Program-made: the position numbers and the translations under genes
Part shown: one piece after another, positions 10,430 to 21,193 of the stretch
Layout of the letters: the number at the start of each line of letters is the position of its first letter
Numbering within the stretch: position 1 is the first letter of the stretch
NCBI GenBank assembly: GCA_022925895.1
Contig: JAKSYS010000665.1
Span: forward strand, 1 to 34,230
Direction: 5' to 3'
DNA length: 34,230 nt
From: Fragilaria crotonensis
Lineage: Eukaryota; Bacillariophyta; Fragilariophyceae; Fragilariales; Fragilariaceae
The notes under the pieces: model-generated
Databases searched by the model: none
What the model saw: only the letters and a program-made list of their open reading frames with translations
Told to the model about the DNA's origin: nothing

Positions 10430-12479
10430 CTGCGATGGATGGTCGGACTCCTTGGATAGACTCGGTTCAAGAATCTGATACTGCGTCAGATTTGTCGTCG
10501 TACATTGGCTTCCATTTGGATGTAGAAAGGGATAGCAGCTGTTCGAGAAATTTGATACTAGCAATGACTTTCAAGGCAACGTGGATGACTGATGGAGGCG
10601 GGCCCACGCTCTCTCTGAATCGTTCTTCTCGTTGAGTGAAAGGGAAAATAAACTCTGCGACGATAATTTTCGAAAGCGAGTTTGACAGTACCTTCATATT
10701 GGGGAGCCATCAACAGGTAGGAGCATTGGTCATATCCACCATTGACCACGTCACAATGAGCTGATTCCATGCCGTCAAGGGACCGAATGGTCGCCGCACA
10801 ATCTCTGACAGATCTCTCTATTGTTGTAGCGTCCGGGAAATGTTCCGTGCGGAGAGAATCAAGATTGTTGATCATTGGGGAGAGGGATATAAACTTAAGT
10901 GCTTTGATGTATGAGTCGTGGTATTCAAAAAGTTTAATGGCTTGTTCGTGTGACATTTTGGCAAAGGCAAATCTGGGGATGTAGATGCCTGCTCCCGAAC
11001 CATCTAACAAAGTAAGAAGAGCTTGACTCAGTGGATGCACATGATTTTTCCCGCATTGAACAACTAAGTGATTGATATCTTGTTCCAATGGAGATCTCCT
11101 ATAAAAGAGGATGTCAAAACCGGGTGTTGTGTCCGGAAGCTTACTTCGGAGGCTCTGGAGGTATCTCAATCAATGAGTTGTTTGTGGTGCTTTGAGGAGG
11201 ATATATCCTGCAACAAGAACAAGTTTCCCGCTTGCACTCTTTGAGTTATAGAACCCACTGTAACCTTGCTCCTGTTAAGAGCCGTGTTTGTCCTATTTTG
11301 GTTCCTCCAGTTGAGTGATATTTTACCTGTGAACCCGAACCGGAGTGGAATGATGACCAGTGACTGAGTTGGCATGATTGTGATTGATGGGAAAATGAAG
11401 GATTGAACTTCTTCTGGTGACATTTTTGAGAAAGATGAGTTAAAATTTTCCATTCCTTCATCATCCCATTTGTAGATAAGGCCGTCCTTGTCGCTGAAAA
11501 GTTCGTTAAGTGGAGCGTAAATCGACGCCGTCATTTGCAAGGAACTTTGTGTAAGACGAGATACTTCCACGGATGTCTTCCACCTGAGGGTAATTCGGAT
11601 GGTTCCATCGTTGACAGGGACATTGAGGTTTGGAATAAGAGCTGACATTTTTCGTCGGACGACGCAGTAGAGATGTTATCAGTCTCTTTACGTGGCTTTG
11701 GAGAATGATCCGGAAGTTCTGGAACTAGATTCGGTTGTGTCTCTTCTTCAGTCACGACTCCTTCTGTTTCTTCAACTATGGGTGGCGTTGTCATCTTTTC
11801 CTGGAGTACTTGTATAGGCATCTTCTTGAGTGTGTCGTTTGGTTTCAACTTGGCTTTCTGGCGAGATTTGGAGCCGACCGTATTCCATGCGTGAGATACG
11901 GGTTTAGTCTTTGCGAAAGAGTTCCAAGAGACCTTCAGCTGTTGGTGCATGAATTGCCAGATATGCCTGAGAACGCTTCGTTGCCCAGTCGTCAAGTTTC
12001 TGAGGAATATCCGTTTTTTGGTCAACATGGTACATATACTGGAACCAGATTAGTAGATGGAGATTAATTGGGTTGTCATCAAATTCCTTGCAGATGAGAT
12101 CCAAGGTATGGCCGTCAATGACACACCGTCCAAGAGTAGCATGATGATGCCAAAGAGTAGGGTTAGTGGCATGACGATACTCAGTCTCTTCATGAAGCCT
12201 TTTGTATCGTTCTTCAGAAGTTTCAGGTGGATTCGGGGCAAACTCGGATGGTTCAAACCACTTCGAGATACTAAAACCGAAGATGGGATCATCGTCAGGG
12301 GGGATAGAATCTAAAAGCGTAACAACATACTCGCCACCTATGAACGACGAACTAGTAATGTACAGTACATATATTCGGACATCTGGAAACGCACCTCTCA
12401 ATGGTATGTGGTCGACGTTGAACTGTCGCACTCTGGACTCTGGAGTACGGAAAAATGGGGATTTTTTGGTATGCTCCAA
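10430..12479 (-). pseudogene. Retroelement ORF1 region (broken)
   Basis: Overlapping minus-strand frames at 12479-11904, 12028-11531, 11648-11166, 11169-10558 and 10697-10467 connect end to end when small frameshifts are allowed. Recognisable stretches include 'VNDGTIRITLRWKTSVEV' and 'YLQSLRSKLPDTTPGFDILF', then 'HLVVQCGKNHVHPLSQAL' and 'RCDVVNGGYDQ'-like text, which I recall as the first-ORF protein of the diatom endonuclease/RT elements. It lacks an obvious nucleic-acid-binding motif and its function is unknown. The first frame begins within the sequence shared by units A and B (12321-12479). Confidence 0.6.
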
Positions 12480-12832
12480 GTACCTACCTCTAGTACTTAT
12501 TCTCCCGCAAGGTCCAGATGTGTGTCATTTTGTCTATGACATAATTTTATTTTTTGATGACAGCGCATACATACAGAAATGCCACCAATCCTCCTTAATC
12601 GCAAACTGCACATTGCTGAATACAGGTCATACGAAGGTCTGTCATATCAGAAATGAAGGACTTTCGTTTGCTATGCATTAGCTACTGTAGTAGCGCCGTG
12701 TTCCATAAAAAGCCAAAATGCAGAGTGCTGACTGCTGACCACTGCTCATGGTCGACGATTTCGACGTCGAACAACAACCTACAGTGCGGCATCGGGTAAC
12801 CATATTCAGATGAGCCACGCACTCAATACACG
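12480..12832. other. Upstream region of GT8 copy B
   Basis: 353 bp shared with unit A (about 156-507). It includes the uncertain 5' boundary of the retroelement and presumably the glycosyltransferase promoter. No gene, hairpin or repeat of its own was seen. Confidence 0.4.
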
Positions 12833-13963
12833 ATGAGCAGGAAGGTTCAGTCAATACCTCGCTGGTGTCGACTCCTGGTCATTTTCTTGGCGGTTTTGGT
12901 CTCGGTCGATCTGACGTTGTGGTACAACTACGTTTTCTGGTTGACTTCTCAGCAGTCTCCTAACATGACGTCGCCCATGTTGTTAGCCAGCGATATGATG
13001 CAGTTCGAAAAGAAACCAGTACCTAAGAAGAGCATTGCATACGCGATTAGCATCACATCTTGTCCGACCAACCAAACAGGAGCTATATTGGATGGTCCTG
13101 CTGTGCTGGGTCATTCCATTCATCAAGTCCACTCTGGTTCAAATTATGAGTATCGGCTCTATGCATTTGTCCATCCTGTAGCTCTCTCCTGCGTGATTCC
13201 ACTGCAACATCTGGGTTTTACAACGTTGGTACGGAATATTCCCTTTGAAGTTCGAGACATCCAGTCAGAGAGCTATCGAATTAACGTGGAAACGCATGGT
13301 TGCTGCGGTAGCCTAGAATTTCTCAAGCTGTGGGCCTACTCGCTAGTGGAACATGAACTCGTTGTGCACATTGACACGGATGTGTTCTTCCACAAACCAA
13401 TCGATCACATCTTTGATCGTATGCTATTGGGGGCGAGCCCCAAAAATCACTCGAATTCGCACCTTCAAATACACACCCACAACCCTGACGAGCCTCTTCC
13501 TTCGCAAATCGACTTTCTATTTACAAGAGACTATCATCAACAGAGCACTATAACAACCGATCCGAAACGTTATGGGGTTCAAGGCGGGTTCTTTATCGTT
13601 CGCCCCTCACTTGCAGTCCTTGACGACATGAAGTCTCTGTTGCTCAAGGGCGAGTACAGTACGCAAATGGGTTGGGGTCGAGCCTACCATGGCGGATATT
13701 GGGGTGCCCCGCAGGTGCAAGGCTTTCTCAGTTACTACTACACCGTACTACATCCCGAGCATGCAGTGGAGCTCAATCGCTGCCTGTACAATACCATGTT
13801 GGACAATCCGATGGACCGATCCGGAAAATGTCGGACTGGAGAAGAAGTGTGTCAAGATTGTCGGCAAGTTGCACTCTCAGACATGTTTAGTATTCATTTG
13901 ACTCTCTGTTGGAAGCCATGGCAAGTGAGTGATGGATTTCGATGTGTGATGGCGACAAAATGA
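12833..13963 (+). CDS. GT8-like type II membrane glycosyltransferase, copy B
   Basis: 376 aa, same length and start as copy A, with two substitutions I can find (NSTLQIHPHN in A is NSHLQIHTHN here), both in the variable loop after the DxD motif. The membrane anchor (about 13-33), D181-T-D183 and the Cys-rich tail are all preserved. Nearly all nucleotide differences are silent (e.g. CTTGGT to CTGGGT), which suggests both copies have been under constraint or the duplication is recent. It is convergent with MATE copy B, with a 568-bp gap. Confidence 0.8.
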   Translation: MSRKVQSIPRWCRLLVIFLAVLVSVDLTLWYNYVFWLTSQQSPNMTSPMLLASDMMQFEKKPVPKKSIAYAISITSCPTNQTGAILDGPAVLGHSIHQVHSGSNYEYRLYAFVHPVALSCVIPLQHLGFTTLVRNIPFEVRDIQSESYRINVETHGCCGSLEFLKLWAYSLVEHELVVHIDTDVFFHKPIDHIFDRMLLGASPKNHSNSHLQIHTHNPDEPLPSQIDFLFTRDYHQQSTITTDPKRYGVQGGFFIVRPSLAVLDDMKSLLLKGEYSTQMGWGRAYHGGYWGAPQVQGFLSYYYTVLHPEHAVELNRCLYNTMLDNPMDRSGKCRTGEEVCQDCRQVALSDMFSIHLTLCWKPWQVSDGFRCVMATK

Positions 13964-14531
13964 TTAACCCCGCAACAAGCACTCACAACTCTTTGTTCCT
14001 TCTTGTTGTCCCACGTTCGTTCCCATCAATCGATAATAGTGCCCCTCCCTTGCCCATGAAAACGCAGCACCATGCAAGGCCGTTCATCGCGCTTGGTTTG
14101 AAGTGCGAAAATCGCTGGAATCGTCGTGGGGATACGAGAACCATGTCCCCTTAGATACTGCGTTTCATCCGGCCATCACCCTCGGCTATTGCCAAAAGCG
14201 TCGACCGAAGCGTGGAAAGGCTGTGTACCTCCCGATGACGCTGCCAAACAGAACAAAAATCATTGATAGATTGATTGATTGACGCATTCGTGTTCGTGAT
14301 CAACATCATGGTGCATTTCAGCGGGTCGCATGCGACCCGATCTGGTTGCTCTGAATGGCGTCAGTGATGAACGTTTCGACGGTGTCGTGCTGTTGCCTTA
14401 TGCTAATACTTGTTACTAGGTTACTAAAGGTTTGCTTCACTAATAACATACAATTCTTGCGTGCTGCTTTTGGCCTATCGATGCTAAAACAATTCTGCTT
14501 GGTACGACTTCGTCGGCGGTGCTTCAGTACT
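13964..14531. other. GT8-MATE intergenic region, unit B, with a 279-bp copy-specific segment
   Basis: Shared 3' flank of both genes, interrupted at 13993-14271 by 279 bp absent from unit A; the flanks rejoin exactly at GATTGATTGACGC (14272-14284). The segment has no terminal inverted repeats or target duplication I can see, and the resumption point lies in a GATT-rich repeat. It may therefore be a deletion in A by slippage or an insertion in B. Confidence 0.6.
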
Positions 14532-16606
14532 TTAATCTTCAGCGATGAATTGAACATTTAGTCCTTCGTTTTCTTCGCCTGTGTCGAAATCCGCTGGTGG
14601 TGACGTGAATGCCAATTGCCGATCTTGCTTGCGAGCTACTTTCAAACGCTTGGATATTGCCTCGGCTCCTTCTCGACTCACGTCGATTCCATCGACAGCA
14701 AGGATGGAGTCACCGGCTCGGACGCGCCCGTGCAATGGACTCCAATGTCGCACCATCAACACGTAGGTACCCGGTCGGGAATAAATGTTTCCAAGGAGAA
14801 CTCCAGATCGCTGTCCGTTTGGAACAGTCATTAGGCGAATGTTTCGGCGGGCAAACGCCACAGCGGCGTGGCTATCTGGTCGGAGGGAAGCATAAAATTC
14901 TTCACTGGCATCTGCATCATTCTTGTTCTGACCATTCGCAGTATCCGCATTTTGATCTTGAATCTTCCGTGCAACCTTATGCCAGTCGGTCGCAAGAAGA
15001 ATGTACGACAGGGAAGCGCCAGTTGTCAAGTATCCAATCACTACAGCTGATGTCAGCCCCTGTAAGTCAATGTTGAAAACAAAGACGTAGACAGCAGCTA
15101 GGGGCATGCTGATTCCCCAGCTGGAGATGAACGTGATCCAGGTCGCCAGTTTGTATTTGCCCTGTGCTCCAATCAAGGACCAGCACTGCATACCAAAGGT
15201 CATCGTTAGATTGGCGACGCCAACAAAAGGAACGAGCTCCGCCAGCATGGCTTGCAGGGTGGCGTCGGACGTGAACCAAGCTGGAATCTTGTGTTGCAGT
15301 GAAAAATAAATGATAGAAACGACGCTCGCAACCACCATGCCTAACAGCAGAGATTTGTAGGCCGACAATCGCGCCATCGTGGGATGGTTGTCGCCTAGAT
15401 GAAATGCCACGCGAATCTCAGCGGCGTCGCCAATACCAGCGGTAACCGAATAGAATACCTCCCAGATGGAACCAAGAATTGCCCATGCCGCGACTTCAGC
15501 AGAGCCCAGGTGGGAAGCAAAGAACTTTCAGGTGTGATAACAATGGTTAATTCAATGTTTTAGATGAGAACGAAGGCAACCGAATATGTAGGTTCTTACC
15601 GTCAAGATGGCCCATTCAGCGTTGGAAAGCAACGATCCAAATGCCAACGGAATTGCCTGTGCCAACATTCTGCTAATGGCAGATAAATCAAAAAAAGCCA
15701 CACTTTGGAACAGTCCCTTGGCAAAAGGGGTGAACCATCCTCTGCTCCGACCAATGAGCAGTGTGAGTCCAATGAAAAATACAGCTGTGCCGATATAGGC
15801 GTATCCGACTTGTTGTAGCGTCGCCTTTTGCGTTGTGACGAGTAAGCCAATGATGAGGACATTGGTGACACCCCACGCAATGCTCATAATCGTCCCTGCT
15901 ACAGTGTGGTCGGCAACTTCCAAAAGTTGCCAAACTGAGCTTGAAATCCCTCCCAACAAACAGGACCAAATGTAGACACGAACAAACTCCTGGCAACCAG
16001 GGCTGTAGCGTCATCGCCCCATTCCAAGAATAAAATGATTTCATACATGTAGAACCACCAAAAGTAAACGACTGGGACATTGAAGAGTAGATACAAGACA
16101 ATGGAAAGTTGAATGTACTGTCCCGCCAAGAAGCTGTTTCCGGTTCCGACGGCGTGGGCACAGAGGGTAGTGCATGCATAAATGGGCCCCTGGAGCATTC
16201 CATCGATTAATCCGACAAGGATTTGGACCAAGGCATAGGCTGTCACTGCCTTGGTTCCAATGTGTTTGGAAACCAGAATGAGACACGCGTTCGAGAGAGT
16301 GGACGATGCGAGTGCAGATATGGTGTAGGGGACGGCCAGCATGAGAATTTTGCGCGTTTCAACGTTAAAAGCGACAATGTTCCAGAAACTGGCAGCGACC
16401 GGTTCCTTGGCACCGTCCACCAGTTGCTCGTTGTTGACGCCAGCTTGGGATTGGGCTTTTCTCTTCTCCAGTGTCTTGGACACCAACATCGGAACGAGGA
16501 TTAACATGACACCGAAACAGAAGACGCAGGTGCCGAGCAGCAACCATATGCCTGGATCAACAGTTGTTTCGACGTAACCGTCAAAACCTTCGCCATCGTC
16601 GCTCAT
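14532..16606 (-). CDS. MATE-family efflux transporter with C-terminal PDZ-like domain, copy B (one frameshift)
   Basis: Exon 1 16606-15600, intron 15599-15525, exon 2 15524-14532; 666 aa once one base is restored. Start chosen at MSDDGEG, matching copy A; an in-frame ATG lies eight codons upstream at 16630 but is not conserved in A. The frame breaks near 15992, where copy A has GGG and this copy GG, within 'ATALVA|QEFVRVYIW'. The site at which copy A is broken is intact here. The PDZ-like domain (GDSILAVDGIDV) is preserved, but a point change turns GAA into TAA, so the protein ends ...VQFIAED and lacks the last 16 residues of copy A. It is divergent from PAP2, with 684 bp between starts. Confidence 0.8.
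15525..15599 (-). other. Spliceosomal intron of MATE copy B
   Basis: 75-nt intron with the same GTAAGA donor and CTGAAAG acceptor as in copy A; same phase and position. Confidence 0.8.
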
Positions 16607-17290
16607 AGTGGGGTGTGTGTGTGATGTCAAGGATGGATGCTGCTTTTGTCACAGATGGGGTAACTGGTATCGCTGTGAAAGGCGGGACTGACGATTCGTC
16701 GGATGTCAGGAGTGAGTGGGGTCGGGTCGGCTCTCCGCTCATCGCTGAAAAACGCGAACATAGCAATAGTGAACTCCTCTGCGTTAGTATTAGTAGCAGA
16801 GTACTCAGTATAGAAGATATACAGTATTGTAGTATTCGGAGTTCATCAAATGGTACCGAGTACTGTAATTCCTACTCTACTAGTGGAACAGTACTCCGGT
16901 ACAAGCGCTATTGCTACTTCAAACTTAATAGCAGTACACTACGACTGTACCACGCACTCTCAGCTCTCGCCAGCACCGACGGTTTTTTCTGGCCGGCGTC
17001 CGGGGATTTCCAATTCTGCGGAGGTAGGGTAGGCTTATAGAAATACCAGCAGGTATATACAAGTACTTGTACTCTGTAGAACGGTGTGTGTGATCAATAG
17101 ATTCATTTTTTTCAATTATGTATGCACATACGTACTCGGAGTACGCCTCAGAACGGGTCATTGGTGACACGTCATGAAACAGAGAGTCGTACGACACTTT
17201 GCTGAACTTGAGAGCTTTGTTGTGTCCAACTGTCTCATCGGTCAACAGCGGTCTCCCTCCAGAGACTTGAGACCATCATCCGCGCATTGA
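16607..17290. promoter_or_regulatory. Divergent MATE/PAP2 intergenic (probable bidirectional promoter region)
   Basis: 684 bp between two divergent starts, so it must hold both promoters unless they lie further inside. The proximal parts (16607-16760 and 17150-17290) match unit A well; the middle is diverged and GTAC-rich. No defined TATA or initiator element can be assigned with confidence. Confidence 0.4.
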
Positions 17291-18283
17291 ATGATCAAAC
17301 GAAACAACAGCAGGATGAGCATGGTAACATCTGGTAATTTCAATGGTACAGACGAAGAAAGTATTGTTCTGATACTGAACCCAGCTGATAAATCAAGTCC
17401 TCCAGCAAACAACAGACATCCTTTCACACAATGGACTGCGTCACAGCTTCGAGAAACGTCGCTGTGTTTTATATTTGCCACCCTAGGATGGCATCTCACC
17501 AAATTGCTCTTTTTTCCGACTGAATCGCAAATTTCCAGTCGACCCGTCCCCTTCATGACACTTGCATCTTCGGGAGAGATCTTGTTGGAGGCTCGCTACA
17601 ACTACGAGGTGGCGGATCCTCCCATGGTGGGATCATCCTTCTTGATCTTTACCGGAGTCTACTTGCCCTTGATCATTATCACTCTTGTTGAATTCGCATG
17701 TCGACGACACCCACGTTTCATCTTCAATACCTTCTTTTCGGCCCTTGGGTTGTCGGAAGGTGCGACTCAAATTCTGAAATTCTGGGTGCGACGACCGCGA
17801 CCCAATTATTACCATTTGTGTGCCTTTTCGTTCGATACGAGACAATGCACCGCACCCTTTGTGAAAATTGTGGAAGCACAATTGTCCTTCCCATCGGGAC
17901 ACACATCCTTGAGCTTTTGTACCATGACCGTGTTGGCCCTGTGGATGTTCCAAAAGTGTCGTGACCGACAACAATTGCAGCAGCAGCAGCAGCGCAACAA
18001 CGGCAGTTACAAATTGAGCATGTTCCTTTCCGCATTGTTGCCATGGGGATGGGCCACCTTTGTTGGAGTTTCTAGAATTGTCGATCATTGGCATCACCCA
18101 TCCGATGTCGTTGCTGGATGTATGTTGGGGAGTGCCTGCGCCACCTTATGTTTTGTCGTTCATAATGATGCAACGTCAACAACGACGACGTCGTCATCGT
18201 CATCATCATCAAACAAGACACTAGCAACTGCACCCTCGATGATGACCATGACGACTCTTTCGACCAAGGAATCTCTGGAATGA
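17291..18283 (+). CDS. PAP2-family (lipid phosphate) phosphatase
   Basis: 330-aa multi-pass membrane protein with the complete PAP2 signature: K163-x6-R170-P171 in 'KFWVRRPRP', P201-S-G-H204 in 'SFPSGHTS', and S261-R-x5-H268-x3-D272 in 'SRIVDHWHHPSD'. In this family the PSGH His is the general acid and H268 the nucleophile, supported by D272; substrates are phosphatidate and related lipid phosphates, hydrolysed on the lumenal or outer face. Hydrophobic helices lie at about 54-73, 115-135, 144-160, 205-222, 245-262 and 274-292. A Gln run (about 227-234) separates two of them, and the C-terminal tail is low-complexity Thr/Ser. No intron. The first 42 codons are duplicated as a dead fragment in unit A. 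Confidence 0.88.
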   Translation: MIKRNNSRMSMVTSGNFNGTDEESIVLILNPADKSSPPANNRHPFTQWTASQLRETSLCFIFATLGWHLTKLLFFPTESQISSRPVPFMTLASSGEILLEARYNYEVADPPMVGSSFLIFTGVYLPLIIITLVEFACRRHPRFIFNTFFSALGLSEGATQILKFWVRRPRPNYYHLCAFSFDTRQCTAPFVKIVEAQLSFPSGHTSLSFCTMTVLALWMFQKCRDRQQLQQQQQRNNGSYKLSMFLSALLPWGWATFVGVSRIVDHWHHPSDVVAGCMLGSACATLCFVVHNDATSTTTTSSSSSSSNKTLATAPSMMTMTTLSTKESLE

Positions 18284-18819
18284 ACCGTGACGTGTCGATC
18301 CATGTTCAGCGCAACAGCATCCTTTTTTGTAGTTCCAGGCTTGATTTCACGTACACAATAGGGCCCTGGATTATCAGCGGCAGCATCCTTTATGTATCCT
18401 TACTCAGACTGTCGTCATCATGACTGGCTTTATAGTGGTGTGGTGCTTCTTCTTTTCCTTGGGATACGGACTCCATGATGCATCGCGGCTGTAGTTCCGT
18501 GTGCACTGGAGCTGATTACTAGTCGTACACTGGAGTACTGTTGACTGCGTACAGTGGCACCGTACCGCGCCGGACGCAGGCGCTTGCCAGATACATGTAC
18601 GTGTACTACAACAAAGTAGTATTCTATATTCCGCATTCCGTGCAACTTTACCCCAATCACCACTCACCATCATCTCTGTGACAACAGCGTCAAACGTAAA
18701 CAAGCACGTCAAACCATTGAAATCCCACCGAGTATACTCTGCTTACCAACTGATGATATCAGTTACAGGAGGTACAAAGATATCAGCATTCTACTACTAG
18801 AAGAAGAAAGCATAGTAAG
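18284..18819. other. Intergenic region between PAP2 and the repeat protein
   Basis: 536 bp. It contains GTAC-rich short words (e.g. 18520-18620) and a purine-rich run just before the next start codon. The minus-strand ORF here lacks any recognisable domain and is probably chance. Confidence 0.4.
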
Positions 18820-21193
18820 ATGAGGACGGCCAACATCATCAGGAAGTTTGCGACATGGAAACGTACGGTGACAGGAACAGCAACAACGTTTTCTCAGTGT
18901 TCCAGTAGCATTCCAATTCCGTCGTTACGAACCTTTTCATCTCAACACAATTGGTGCTACTTTCGCGGATGTGGACTGTTGGACTTTTCTCCGTCTATAC
19001 CTTCCTTCAAGACATCCGGATCTTCGTCACAAGTCAGACGAGCTCTTTTGCAAAATACGGGGTTCGCAACATCCCGTCACTGTTTTGCTACTTTATCCCC
19101 GATGACCAGAAACCGAGCTCGGAACCGAAAGAATCCAATGAAAGTGAGGCGAACCCAGACCAAGATTTGAAAGCACTCGCAAAATCATTTAACAAGAAGA
19201 TCACTGAATTTGGAAATGCTGGCGAGTGGAGAGAAATCTTGATTTTTTATGAGAATCAGAAACAGGACTTTAATGCTACCAACCATGCAACTGCCATGTC
19301 CCAGCTGGCTCGCATCCGACAAGTGCGAACCGACGATCCATTATTCGAAGCATTCCTTGCTGACACGAATGATAAGCTTCAAACATCTGGAATCCAATGG
19401 CTCGAAAATCCTCGTGCTCTGGCGACCATTGTTCATGGTCTCGCCAAGTTGGGAATGCCGCGTCAAGGCAATTTAATTGCTCAGCAAATCATGGCCTTTT
19501 TGGAGGATAGCGAGAATGCTGCGTGGTTGTTTGAAAAGGGAGAGCCACAGAATATTGCAAACTGTGTATGGGCATATGGCAAACTTGGAATCGAGTCTCC
19601 GAATCTGTTTGCATTGCTCGATCAACGCGTCGAGTGGCTATTTTATAACGGTAATCCACAGGTCATTGCAAACTGTACATGGGCGTGTGGTTCACTAGAA
19701 TCCAATCTCCGAATCTATTCAGGATGCTGGATGAAGCCGCCGAGTGGATAATGGATGGTCGAAATTCACAGGCAATTGCAAACTGTGTGTGGGCGTGTGC
19801 CAAGGTTGGAGTCGAGTCTCCGAATCTGTTCAAATTACTCGATGAACGCGCCGAGTGGTTCATGAATAATGGTAATTCACAAAACATTGCAAACTGTGTA
19901 TGGGCGTGTGCCAAGCTTGGAGTCCAGTCTCCGACTTTGTTTGAATTGCTCGATCAACGAGCGGAATGGTTAATGGATAATGGATATCCACAGAATTTTT
20001 CAAACTGTGTATGGGCGTGTGGCAAACTTGGAGTCCAATCTCCGAATCTATTCAAATTGCTCGATGAACGCGCCGAGTGGTTGATGAAAGGAGGAAATCC
20101 ACAGACTATTGCAAACTGTGTATGGGCGTGTGCCAAGCTGGGAATCGAGTCTCCGAATCTATTTGAATTGCTCGATCAACGAGCTGAATGGTTGATGGAC
20201 ACTGGATATCCACAGCATATTTCAAACTGTGTATGGGCGTGCGGCAAGCTTGGAGTCCAGTCGCCGGCTCTGTTCAAATTGCTCGACGAACGAGCTGAAT
20301 GGTTGATGGATCGTGGAAACCCACAGACTATTGGAAACTGTGTATGGGCATGCGGCAAGCTCGGTATCGAGTCTCCAAATCTTTTCCGATTGCTCGATGA
20401 ACGAGCCGAGTGGTTGGTGGATAATGGAAATCCACAGGCATTTGCAAATTGCATACGGGCATGTGGCAAGATCGGAATCGAGTCTCCGAATCTGTTCAAA
20501 TTGCTCGACGAACGAGCTGAGTGGTTGATCAATAGTGAAAATGCACAGAATATTTCAAACTGTGTACGGGCCTGTGGTGCACTAGGAGTCAAGTCACCGA
20601 ATCTGTTTAAATTGCTCGACGAACGAGTTGAATTGTTGATGGATAATGGATATCCACATAGTATTGTAAACTGTGTGTGGGCGTGTGGTAAGCTGGGAAT
20701 CGAGTCTCCGAATCTGTTTAAACTGCTCGACGAACGAGCGGAGTGGTTGATGGATAACAAGAACCCGCAGAATATTGCCAACTGTGTAATGGCATGCGGT
20801 GCACTAGGAGTCAAGTCACCGACTCTATTTAGATTGCTCGATGAACACGCCGAGTGGTTGATGGACAATGGGAATCCACAGATTATTGCAGACTGCGTAT
20901 TGGCGTGTGGCAAGCTTGGTATCATGTCTCCGAATCTATTTCAATTGCTCGATCAACGCGCCGAGTGGTTGATGGATAATGGAAATCCACAGGAAGTCTC
21001 AGACTGCATTTGGGCGTGTGGCAAACTTGGAATCAAGTCTCCGACTTTGTTTGAATTGCTAGATCAACGCGCGGAATGGTTGATGGAAAATGGAACGCCA
21101 CAAGAAATTGCAAACTGCGTATGGGCTTATGAAGCGCTCGGAATCGAGTCACCGACGCTGTCTGGACTGGTCGCCCAGCAACGATCGGAATGA
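18820..21193 (+). CDS. Mitochondrial-type protein with ~15 OPR-like 37-aa repeats (frame broken)
   Basis: Start at 18820: the first ~40 residues (MRTANIIRKFATWKRTV...) have Arg/Lys/Ser/Thr and no acidic residue, as in a mitochondrial presequence; a diatom plastid signal (signal peptide plus ASAF-like site) is not seen. After a helical N-domain, residues from 19542 to the stop form 14 full repeats and a partial one, consensus 'NPQxIANCVWACGKLGIESP' then 'NLFKLLDERAEWLMDNG'. The pattern (Q..AN..WA..KLG..SP) resembles octotricopeptide/FASTK-type helical repeats that bind organellar RNA. No RAP domain follows. The frame changes twice: once at 19033-19109, where a 77-nt GT...CCAG intron would restore it, and once at 19698, where the repeat consensus shows a single missing G (CTAGAATCC for CTAGGAATCC). 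Corrected length is about 766-791 aa depending on the intron. Confidence 0.75.
19542..21190 (+). repeat. 111-bp tandem coding repeat array
   Basis: Roughly fifteen head-to-tail units of 111 bp encoding the 37-aa repeats. Units are very alike, with differences concentrated at repeat positions 1 (N/Y/T/E), 4 (N, T, A, H, S, I, E, V), 18 (E/Q/K/M), 21 (N/T/A) and 24 (K/E/R/Q). LDER and LDQR versions also mix. The similarity indicates recent expansion by unequal exchange. Confidence 0.9.

Larger units (their letters stand above)
5498..12479 (-). mobile_element. Decayed non-LTR (LINE-like) retroelement with two ORFs
   Basis: About 7 kb on the minus strand. The order from 5' (high coordinates) is: ORF1-type protein region, a coiled-coil segment, then an APE-type endonuclease, linker, reverse transcriptase and C-terminal Cys/His knuckle. 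This is the layout of endonuclease-containing non-LTR retrotransposons. Long similar frames in all three minus-strand phases show it is interrupted by many small indels and some stops, so it is not autonomous. Neither the exact 5' end (within about 12480-12600) nor the 3' end (about 5110-5497) can be placed. No LTRs, integrase or protease were seen, which argues against a Copia or Gypsy element. Confidence 0.8.
12321..17416 (+). repeat. Direct segmental duplication, unit B
   Basis: Second copy of 1-5102. GT8 is ~99.5% identical at protein level and MATE nearly as close. This copy continues into the intact PAP2 gene, so it looks like the ancestral right-hand arrangement. It carries an extra 279 bp at 13993-14271 between GT8 and MATE. 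Confidence 0.9.

Noticed and set aside
17633..18097. 154-aa minus-strand ORF inside PAP2
   Set aside because: It overlaps the PAP2 gene, whose three catalytic motifs are complete; the antisense frame has no recognisable domain.
20176..20925. 249-aa open frame antisense to the repeat protein
   Set aside because: It is a shadow of the 111-bp repeat: when one unit lacks antisense stops, all do. The plus frame has the presequence and repeat conservation.
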